From NCBI GenBank assembly GCA_963579235.1, contig CAUZFM010000044.1:1-22096 (forward strand): a stretch of 22,096 nt of DNA. The letters run 5' to 3'. The stretch comes from UBA1149 sp963579235 (GTDB lineage Bacteria > Desulfobacterota > Binatia > UBA1149). The notes under the pieces were generated by a model. That model ran no database searches, was not told the origin of the DNA, and saw only the letters and a list, made by a program, of their open reading frames with translations. Position 1 is the stretch's first letter. The number at the start of each line of letters is the position of its first letter. The position numbers and the translations under genes are program-made. Positions 15,042-21,218 of this stretch are shown in pieces.

Positions 15042-16520
15042 ATGATCGCGCTTTGCAAAAGAGTACTGGCGGGAAAAGTCGGGCTACTCGCGGCGGCTGC
15101 AGCTTTTCTGATGGCCAGCGTCGGCGGCGTTGAGGCCAGGCCTACCTACTTTGAGACTCTCAAGGCCCGGTATTCGATCGCCGATGGATCTAATCTCGAC
15201 GCTTGCGGGGTTTGCCATTTGAAGTGGGAAGGAACCGGTGCTCGCAATCTATATGGAGCTTCGGTGCAGCAGCACCTCTACCTGGGCAAAAGCATCGAGC
15301 AGTCGCTGGAGGACGTCGAGGCGATTGACAGCGACGGGGATGGGTTCAGCAATCTCGACGAACTCCTGACCTGGGAGACCCTGCCCGGCTACTCCTGCGC
15401 TGATTACTTTACAGCTCTCGACGCGCCCACCGGCTATGACCAGTGGATAACACCCATGGTGGCCACTTGCCTTGAGCCGCTCGACATTCGCTTGTCGCCT
15501 GTATCTATCAGCATGGCGGCCGAGGTGGGCGACAGCAGCTCCGCGGTGCTGACGGTCTACAATAATGGCTCCAGCCAGGCGCTGACGGTGTCTGATTTCG
15601 GCCTCACGCCGGGAGGCCCGGCTGACCTGCTTGTGAGCGGACCGGGCCTGCCGTTCGACATCCAGGTGGGCGAATCGGTGGATCTGCAGCTGGATTTCAT
15701 TCCGCTTTCAGACGTATTCCAGTTCGTTGATCTTGAAGTCAGCAGCAACGACCCCGACGAGCCCGTGGTTTCCATACAGGTGCTGGTACTGGCGACGGTG
15801 CGAGACCTGGCGCCCCTCGATCAACGGGTGTCCTGCCAGTCAAGTACGGCGAGGTCGTTTTTCAGATACTCGAAGAACGTCATCAAGGAATGGAGTGAGT
15901 GTTACACCGACGAGGTCGATGGGCTGGCCTGCGACTCGGGCGCGCGTGATCTCGCCATCGCGAGAGCAGACCTTCGCCTGGACAAGCGAATCGGTGGCAG
16001 CGAGGATAGCAACTGCGCCGGCAAGGGGCTGACCCCATACGCTATGGACTGGCAAGCTGAATGCGCTGCGCCCTGCGAACATATTGAGATCTTGACGATG
16101 TCAGACGCGGCTGAGTGCCAGCGTTGTCGCCAGCAAGTGTTCACCGGTGATTTTCTTTCGGGCGTCATTGGCGATAGCCCGCCTGACCTCCCCGCCGCCC
16201 TGGCTGGCACTGACTCAGCGAGCCGCTGCCAGCAGTTGTTGGCGCGAAAAGTAGCCCGGACGGTCACCCGTATCGCCAGGCATCTGTCGCGCTGCGAGGT
16301 CAAGGCCCTCGCCGCCGGCCTGGAAACCGATTGCCTGGCCGACACGGCTGCAAGTACCGACAAGCTAAGGGCCAAGGTCAACGCTGAGCCTGCGCGCTGT
16401 GACGACCAGTCGGGCCTGGGCTACTGCCTGGTCGCGGATCCGCTGGACACTGTCTGCCTGGGCGACACGGCCTGGGAAATCGCCGTTGACCTCAACGACA
16501 GTGCCTTCGGCCGGGACTGA
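15042..16520 (+). CDS. Exported monoheme protein: heme c, EF-hand-like loop, Ig-like domain, Cys module
   Basis: 492 residues from the ATG at 15042, one base after the stop of the pentaheme gene, so it is translationally coupled; TGAGG lies about ten bases upstream. A signal peptide (about residues 1-32) ends near GGVEA. One heme site, CGVCH (55-59), is followed by a calcium-type loop DSDGDGFSNLDEL (96-108), a pairing known from secreted monoheme domains of many proteobacteria. Residues about 149-252 look like an Ig-fold domain of the ASH/choice-of-anchor-D kind (SPVSISMAAEVGDSSSAVL, FTxxN-like VYNNGSS). Residues 265-472 are the 14-Cys module. The protein probably works with the pentaheme cytochrome outside the cytoplasm. 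No membrane anchor or sorting signal is seen at the C-terminus. Confidence 0.87.
   Translation: MIALCKRVLAGKVGLLAAAAAFLMASVGGVEARPTYFETLKARYSIADGSNLDACGVCHLKWEGTGARNLYGASVQQHLYLGKSIEQSLEDVEAIDSDGDGFSNLDELLTWETLPGYSCADYFTALDAPTGYDQWITPMVATCLEPLDIRLSPVSISMAAEVGDSSSAVLTVYNNGSSQALTVSDFGLTPGGPADLLVSGPGLPFDIQVGESVDLQLDFIPLSDVFQFVDLEVSSNDPDEPVVSIQVLVLATVRDLAPLDQRVSCQSSTARSFFRYSKNVIKEWSECYTDEVDGLACDSGARDLAIARADLRLDKRIGGSEDSNCAGKGLTPYAMDWQAECAAPCEHIEILTMSDAAECQRCRQQVFTGDFLSGVIGDSPPDLPAALAGTDSASRCQQLLARKVARTVTRIARHLSRCEVKALAAGLETDCLADTAASTDKLRAKVNAEPARCDDQSGLGYCLVADPLDTVCLGDTAWEIAVDLNDSAFGRD
15834..16457 (+). other. Shared 14-Cys module, copy in the monoheme protein
   Basis: Residues 265-472. Spacing is C-x21-C-x9-C-x27-C-x15-C-x3-C-x13-C-x2-C, then x33-C-x21-C-x12-C-x21-C-x8-C-x9-C. 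The first half is identical in spacing to the pentaheme copy and the second half differs only by one or two residues per gap. Sequence identity elsewhere in the module is low, which suggests that the cysteines are structural. Confidence 0.85.
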
Positions 16521-16593
16521 CGTTTCCTCGCGGCGAGCCATCACCCCATAATCGGCGACGACTCAGAGACACTCCCCCAAGTGAAGGAAAAAA

Positions 16594-16670
16594 TGGTGGC
16601 GAAGGTGAGACTCGAACTCACGACCTAGGGATTATGAGACCCTCGCTCTAACCGCCTGAGCTACCTCGCC
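16594..16670 (-). tRNA. tRNA with CAT anticodon, probably elongator tRNA-Met
   Basis: Complement of 16594-16670, 77 bases with an encoded CCA end. The acceptor stem GGCGAGG/CTTCGCC pairs fully with one G-U; the D stem is GCTC/GAGC; the T arm is GTGAG-TTCGAGT-CTCAC. The anticodon loop is CTCATAA with anticodon CAT at complement 16634-16636. The anticodon stem has four pairs, and the loop-closing pair is T-T. The overall sequence resembles elongator tRNA-Met, but tRNA-Ile2 (the TilS substrate) also has a CAT anticodon in a CTCATAA loop and cannot be excluded. It lies 53 bases after the meaB stop. A TTGACT at complement 16706-16711 may be its -35, with no good -10. Confidence 0.95.
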
Positions 16671-16706
16671 ACTTAACCGTACAGGATGAAAATTGGCTGT
16701 TCCGAA

Positions 16707-16722
16707 GTCAAGCAGCCTTGAC
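16707..16722. repeat. Short inverted repeat between meaB and the tRNA
   Basis: GTCAAG and CTTGAC form a six-pair stem with a four-base loop directly after the meaB stop. No T-run follows on the minus strand, so it is at best a weak terminator. It overlaps the possible -35 of the tRNA. Confidence 0.3.
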
Positions 16723-16723
16723 C

Positions 16724-17719
16724 CTATTTGTCTCCCCCCGACAGCACCCGGGCGAGACTGACATCGTCGTTGATAATTTCCAGGGCCGCGGCGTAGGGGT
16801 CCTGTTCCCCACTGGCCACGCGCTCAAGTACCGGTGCCAGCGGCTCATCATCGCTGCGTTCGTGGAGCCGCCTGACGAGCTCCTCGGTGCAGATTTCAAT
16901 TACTTCTTCACGCAGGCGTTCTCCGCGATTGCGGCTCCGCTCCTCGTCTCCGGGACGTTCATGATGGGCCAGGCAGCCGTTGAGGATTTCCTCTGTCCCC
17001 TTGCCGTTGTGGGCTTCGGTGAGCAGAACCGGAACTTCCCAGGCGTCTCCCGCGCCGCTTCCGGCTCTCAGCGAGAGCATGGTCTGCAATTCGGTTTTCA
17101 TGCGCACCGCGCCTTCACGGTCCGCCTTGTTGACCACGAAGAGGTCGGCGATTTCGAGCAGCCCGGCTTTCATCACCTGCACTGTATCGCCGGACTCGGG
17201 CACGAGCACCACGGCCACCGTGTCGGCTACTTCCATGATGTCGAGTTCGGTCTGCCCTACCCCGACCGTTTCGATTATAACCACGTCCTTGCCGTAGGCG
17301 CCGAAGATACGCGCTACATCTCGACCGGCCCTTGCCAGTCCACCGTGGCTACCGCGCGTGGAAAGGCTGCGAATGAACACCTCGGGGTCGAGAAAGTGAT
17401 CCTGCATGCGAATGCGGTCGCCCAGTACCGAGCCGCCGGAAAAAGGGCTCGACGGGTCAATTGCAACTACCCCTACCGACTGGTCTTTCGCCCTCAGGTG
17501 TTGGACCAGGCAGCTGGTGATGGTTGATTTGCCCGCGCCCGGCGGACCCGTGATGCCTATGATGAAGGTGTCGCTGCAGCGCGCGTAGACCCTCGACATT
17601 ATAGCGGCCGTGTCGCTGCCACGGTTTTCGACCGCGGTTATCAGGCGCGCAAGGGCAACCCTGTCGCCTTCGAGCATGGCGCTGGTAAGAGACTGGCCGT
17701 CGCGTTCATTCTTTTTCAT
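16724..17719 (-). CDS. meaB: Methylmalonyl-CoA mutase-associated GTPase MeaB
   Basis: G3E-family P-loop GTPase that gates adenosylcobalamin loading into, and protects, methylmalonyl-CoA mutase (also known as ArgK-type). From the ATG at 17717-17719 it has 331 residues. Motifs are Walker A GPPGAGKS (58-65), DPSSPFSGGSVLGDRIRM, the switch region ETVGVGQTE, the base-recognition NKAD, and a C-terminal dimerisation helix region. The in-frame ATG at 17788 would add 23 residues that overlap lipB and lack family similarity. The chosen start overlaps the lipB stop by 14 bases, so the two genes are coupled. No mutase subunit is in the window, so the partner must be encoded elsewhere. Its presence points to a propionate or methylmalonyl-CoA pathway that uses vitamin B12. 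Confidence 0.94.
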   Translation of the reverse strand: MKKNERDGQSLTSAMLEGDRVALARLITAVENRGSDTAAIMSRVYARCSDTFIIGITGPPGAGKSTITSCLVQHLRAKDQSVGVVAIDPSSPFSGGSVLGDRIRMQDHFLDPEVFIRSLSTRGSHGGLARAGRDVARIFGAYGKDVVIIETVGVGQTELDIMEVADTVAVVLVPESGDTVQVMKAGLLEIADLFVVNKADREGAVRMKTELQTMLSLRAGSGAGDAWEVPVLLTEAHNGKGTEEILNGCLAHHERPGDEERSRNRGERLREEVIEICTEELVRRLHERSDDEPLAPVLERVASGEQDPYAAALEIINDDVSLARVLSGGDK

Positions 17720-18374
17720 ATGCAGCCGAGCCGTGTAAGCGGGTCGCAACAGCGGCGCTGAGTTGCCGCGATACAACGGCGGTTTCAAGGGCCGAAGCGC
17801 CGTGAGCTTCGAGGCTGGTCACCCGCTCGCCTTCAACGCCGCAGGTGACAATAACCTCAAATCCACTGACATCCAAGCCCACGTTGAGTGCCACGCCGTG
17901 GTAGCTTACTCCCCTGCTCACCCTGAGGCCCAACGACGCAATTTTGCCCCGCTGCGTCCATATGCCCGGCGAACCATCGCGGCGCTCGGCGTCTACGCCG
18001 TAGCCTTGCAGCACTTCGATGACCGCCGACTCGAGCAGGCACACCCAGGCGGCTACGCCGATCTCCAGGTCGGACAGAGACACCACGGGGTAGACAACGG
18101 CCTGTCCCGGGCCGTGCCAGGTGGCCCTGCCGCCGCGGTCGCTGCGCTGCAGCGATATACCCCTCGATTGCAGCTGTTTGCTGTCCAGCAGCAGGTCGTC
18201 CAGGGGGGCGTGTCGACCCAGGGTGATGGTTGGTGGATGCGCGACCCTGACAATAGTGTCGCAACAGTGGCCTGCCGCTCGGCGACCGGCGAGCGCGCGC
18301 TGTCGCTTCATGGCAACGGCGTAGTCGAGCCTCCCCCAATCCTGCTCACGGCAGCCGTTTTTGTTTGATTCCAC
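17706..18374 (-). CDS. lipB: Octanoyl-ACP:protein N-octanoyltransferase LipB
   Basis: Moves octanoate from acyl carrier protein to lipoyl domains, the first step of endogenous lipoylation. The 222-residue protein has the substrate loop RGGRATWHGPGQ (80-91), the catalytic lysine K144 in GKIASLGLRV, SYHGVALNV and the catalytic cysteine C178 in TCGVEGERVTS. In most LipB proteins the residue before the Cys is Pro; here it is Thr. The start is a GTG (18372-18374), supported by the normal distance to the DWGRLDYAVA segment that opens the family domain; AGG about ten bases upstream is a weak ribosome site. Four-base-type coupling to meaB is seen at the 3' end. LipA is not in the window. Confidence 0.93.
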   Translation of the reverse strand: MESNKNGCREQDWGRLDYAVAMKRQRALAGRRAAGHCCDTIVRVAHPPTITLGRHAPLDDLLLDSKQLQSRGISLQRSDRGGRATWHGPGQAVVYPVVSLSDLEIGVAAWVCLLESAVIEVLQGYGVDAERRDGSPGIWTQRGKIASLGLRVSRGVSYHGVALNVGLDVSGFEVIVTCGVEGERVTSLEAHGASALETAVVSRQLSAAVATRLHGSAAYEKE

Positions 18375-18435
18375 CGCTCAAACCTAGCGCGGCCCTTTCT
18401 GGCTCTCAAGCGGGGATGATCACCGCTCCGCGCCT

Positions 18436-18444
18436 TGGTATAAA
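18436..18444 (+). promoter_or_regulatory. Extended -10 promoter element
   Basis: TGGTATAAA matches the extended -10 form TG-n-TATAAT with one mismatch in the hexamer. A start site about seven bases on would put the palindrome at 18455-18470 in the first twenty transcribed bases, just before the GTG of the small membrane protein. No good -35 is present, as is usual for extended -10 promoters. Confidence 0.45.
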
Positions 18445-18454
18445 CCCGCTCGAG

Positions 18455-18470
18455 AGGCTAATATTAGCCT
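18455..18470. promoter_or_regulatory. Perfect 16-bp palindrome touching a start codon
   Basis: AGGCTAATATTAGCCT is identical to its reverse complement and ends on the base before the GTG at 18471. It lies in the 96-base divergent gap between lipB and the small membrane protein. It could be a dimeric repressor operator. As RNA it folds AGGCTA/TAGCCT with an ATAT loop, which would bury the AGG of the only ribosome-site-like sequence (GAGAGG, 18452-18457). Confidence 0.55.
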
Positions 18471-18800
18471 GTGCAACGCAGGTCATCCCGGGTACTGGCG
18501 CTGGGCGTCGCTCTTCTCCTCCTCGGAGCGGGCAACTGGTGGATGGGTCTTTCCAAGGTCTCCCAGTACGGCGATGACATTGCCGCCGTACGGGCGCTCA
18601 ACCAGGCCGTACGGGTCACTGCTACCGACACCGCGTCGTTGCTGCACGATTCGGATGAAAGCGACGCGGTATACGAGAACGCCCTGGGCAAACGGGAGCA
18701 GTACAGGGTGGTCGCCAGTGGCGGCAAGTTATTCGTGCTTCTTGGACTACTGCTCTCCTCGGCCGCCTTGCTTCGCCGCTGGCTGGTGCCTGTTCGTTAG
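18471..18800 (+). CDS. Small two-helix membrane protein, unknown
   Basis: 109 residues from a GTG at 18471. I do not recognise a family. An Arg-rich N-terminus (QRRSSR) precedes a membrane helix at about 8-26, an acidic extracytoplasmic loop of about 57 residues (27-83, with HDSDESD), and a second helix at about 84-101 ending in LRRW. The positive-inside rule puts both ends in the cytoplasm. It stands alone between lipB (divergent) and the sensor kinase 240 bases downstream. A promoter-like TGGTATAAA and a palindrome stand before it, which supports a real, regulated gene. Role unknown; a small accessory or stress membrane protein is one guess. Confidence 0.6.
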   Translation: MQRRSSRVLALGVALLLLGAGNWWMGLSKVSQYGDDIAAVRALNQAVRVTATDTASLLHDSDESDAVYENALGKREQYRVVASGGKLFVLLGLLLSSAALLRRWLVPVR

Positions 18801-18883
18801 TGTGCGGACGGTCGTGGAAGCCTCGACCTCGCAGATGTCCCCAAAAAACAACACCTGAACAGTGTCTTACTGTCGTGGCGGTA

Positions 18884-18912
18884 TTGCCGTGTACAGCTTT
18901 GGACTGTATCTT
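18884..18912 (+). promoter_or_regulatory. Possible promoter of the sensor kinase
   Basis: In the 240-base gap before the kinase, TTGCCG (18884-18889) and TATCTT (18907-18912) are spaced by 17 bases, both four-of-six matches to sigma-70 elements. Transcription from here would give a leader of about 120 bases. Several short inverted repeats occur in that leader, none convincing. Nothing else was found in the gap. Confidence 0.3.
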
Positions 18913-19040
18913 GTCTCTAGGGTGGCGTCTCGGGGCCGCTGGGTGTTGCCGACAGGCTGGTCGGTAAACCGCTGAGGGGTCTGGGTGGGCGTAGAGCTGA
19001 ATGCAGCAGCGGCGTTAGTCGCAAGCAGGGAGGGACGCGG

Positions 19041-21218
19041 GTGACCGCGGTCAGCGCACTCCCCCTTGCAGCGGCGGCGTTCCACCTGTTTCTGGGCGTG
19101 CTTGTCTTTGCGCGCCGGCCGGGCCGGCTTCTTCACCAGCTTTTCTTTGCCTTCTGCCTGGCGATGGTAGTAGCCAACGTAGGCGCTTTTGCCCTTACGC
19201 GCCCGCTTTCCGAACTCGCGGCCAGGGCCTGGTCCGAACAGCTCCTGCTGGGAACTATCCTGGCGCCGCTGCTTTTTCTCCATACGGTACGGCTGCTTTT
19301 CGGTACGCCCGAAAAACCGACGCTTTACGCTGCTTACGCGGGGGCGATCGCGCTGGTCGCCTCTACCTACGCCGCGGCCACCGTGGGTGGTGTGCAGGCG
19401 GTTACCGCCGGCAGCGGCGAAGTTCGCTGGACCCTGGTGGCCGGCCCCATGGGCGGCTTGGTTCCCGTCTACGTGATGCTGGTGGTCGCCGTGCTTTTTC
19501 TCTCCCTGCATACTGCCGCTCGTGAAAACGTGGGTCTCAAGCGCAACCAGGCCCGCTACCTGCGCCTCGGAGCCGGCCTGGCCTGGGTTTGTGCTGCACA
19601 TGGCTTTTTGCGCTTTTCAGCGCCGGCAGACTGGACCGCGTCCTGGGCTTCGGGGGACCTCGTGGGTTCTATGGGTAGCATCGCCTTGGCGTGGTTGATG
19701 TCATTTGCGTTTTTTCGCCATCGCTTGATGGACCTCGACCAGGCCCTCGCGCGAACTCTTGCCAACTCGGCGGTGCTGGCTGCGGTGGGCTCCGTCTGCT
19801 GGGTGCTGCTCGCCCTGGCCCAGGAAGTAAGCTTCGGGCAGGTATCACCCCGGTTCTCCCTGCTCGCGTCTGGACTGCTGGTGGGCGGCATTTTCCTCTA
19901 CCCCCGCCTCTCGCAACGTGCGGGCAGTCGTATCGAGGAGTCGCTGCTCGACGACGGTCGCGGACATCGCGACGCTGTCATGGAATTGAGCCGGGAGCTT
20001 TGCCTGCTCCGCGACACCGATGAGATGGTGTCGCGTGTTGCCCGGACCCTCGCGTCGAGGCACGGCGTGGCTTCCTGCGCGATCTACCTGGAGAAAGGCA
20101 AGGGACACTACGTCCTCCACGGGGCTCGGCCTCACGGGGGACACTGGCCCGAGGAGTTGGAGACGGATAACCCGGTGGCAGGCTGGGCATTGTCATTGCG
20201 CGCCCCGGCTGTGCGCGAAGAAGCCGAACAGGCCGCCGCGCCGCTGTCTCTGGCCGCGCAGGGCTGCGTCGAAATGGAGCGCCACGAGAGCGACGTGGTA
20301 GTGCCACTGGTCGCGCGTGAACAGTTCGTGGGGTTGATGCTGCTCGGTCCACGACGCGACGCGCGGATATTTTCTCGCCACGACCTGGAGCTGCTCGATG
20401 CCCTGGCCGGGCAACTGGCCGTGGCCGTGCTTACCGTCCGCTTGAACGAAGCACTGTTGCGCAGCAACGAGGTGTTGCAACACTCCGAGCGTTTGGCCAC
20501 CATCGGCACCATGGCCGCCGTGCTGGCGCACGAAATTCGCAACCCGCTGGTTTCGATAAGAACCTTTACGCAGCTACTACCTGAACGTTACCTCGACGAA
20601 GAGTACAGGGAATCCTTTCTTGACCTGGCCTTGTCCGAGGTCGATCGAATAACTGCCCTGGTGAACGAACTTCTTACTTTTGCGCGCCCGGCCACGCACG
20701 AGCGAAACCCGCTGAACCTTGACGAGCTGGTCGAACGGGTGGCAACACTGTTGGACAGCCACGCGCGAAAGAGCGGTGTCTCGCTAAGTATCGAAACCGA
20801 CGCGTCGATTCCTCCCATCATCGCCGACGAGGATAAGATCAACCAGGTCCTCGTCAACATAGTCCACAACGCGATCCAGGCTTGCGAAGGCAGGAGCAAG
20901 GGCTGTGTCACGGTGAGCACCGGGCGGGGTTGGATCAACGGATCCGAAGCAGCCACGCTTACGATCTCTGACGATGGCTGCGGCATGAGCGAAGAGCAGG
21001 TCGAGCAAGCCTTCGAGCCGTTTTATACCACCAGGACAGAGGGCACCGGGCTCGGACTCGCCATCGCCAGGCAGCTGGTTCTCAATCACGGTGGCTCGGT
21101 CACTGTCGACAGCACGCCGGGCAATGGTACGACCTTTACCATAACCCTGCCTGTGGATTCGCCGGCTCTCGAACAGGCAACAAATAACCTTTACGCTGAG
21201 GGCCTCATCCATGCCTGA
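19041..21218 (+). CDS. Membrane sensor histidine kinase with GAF domain
   Basis: 725 residues from a GTG at 19041, with GGGAGGG about eight bases upstream. The N-terminal 290 residues hold about eight hydrophobic segments (for example 9-24, 33-53, 69-86, 99-115, 139-156, 208-225, 244-261, 273-287), a multi-helix input module. A GAF-like domain spans about 310-465 (ASCAIYLEKGKGHYVLHGA, VVVPLVAREQFVGLMLLG). The HisKA region has the phospho-acceptor His497 in LAHEIRNPL. The ATPase boxes are complete: N-box NIVHNAIQA (606-613), G1 DDGCGMSEE (644-652), F-box FEPFYTT (658-664) and G2 GTGLGLAIA (668-676). The layout recalls PrsK-like and NtrB-like kinases of Deltaproteobacteria. The stop overlaps the next start by eight bases (ATGCCTGA), so the two are coupled. 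The signal sensed is unknown. Confidence 0.93.
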   Translation: MTAVSALPLAAAAFHLFLGVLVFARRPGRLLHQLFFAFCLAMVVANVGAFALTRPLSELAARAWSEQLLLGTILAPLLFLHTVRLLFGTPEKPTLYAAYAGAIALVASTYAAATVGGVQAVTAGSGEVRWTLVAGPMGGLVPVYVMLVVAVLFLSLHTAARENVGLKRNQARYLRLGAGLAWVCAAHGFLRFSAPADWTASWASGDLVGSMGSIALAWLMSFAFFRHRLMDLDQALARTLANSAVLAAVGSVCWVLLALAQEVSFGQVSPRFSLLASGLLVGGIFLYPRLSQRAGSRIEESLLDDGRGHRDAVMELSRELCLLRDTDEMVSRVARTLASRHGVASCAIYLEKGKGHYVLHGARPHGGHWPEELETDNPVAGWALSLRAPAVREEAEQAAAPLSLAAQGCVEMERHESDVVVPLVAREQFVGLMLLGPRRDARIFSRHDLELLDALAGQLAVAVLTVRLNEALLRSNEVLQHSERLATIGTMAAVLAHEIRNPLVSIRTFTQLLPERYLDEEYRESFLDLALSEVDRITALVNELLTFARPATHERNPLNLDELVERVATLLDSHARKSGVSLSIETDASIPPIIADEDKINQVLVNIVHNAIQACEGRSKGCVTVSTGRGWINGSEAATLTISDDGCGMSEEQVEQAFEPFYTTRTEGTGLGLAIARQLVLNHGGSVTVDSTPGNGTTFTITLPVDSPALEQATNNLYAEGLIHA

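Noticed and set aside
16594..16670. tRNA gene as an attachment site of an integrated element
   Set aside because: No integrase, no direct repeat of the tRNA 3' end was seen, and flanking genes are housekeeping or ordinary exported proteins.
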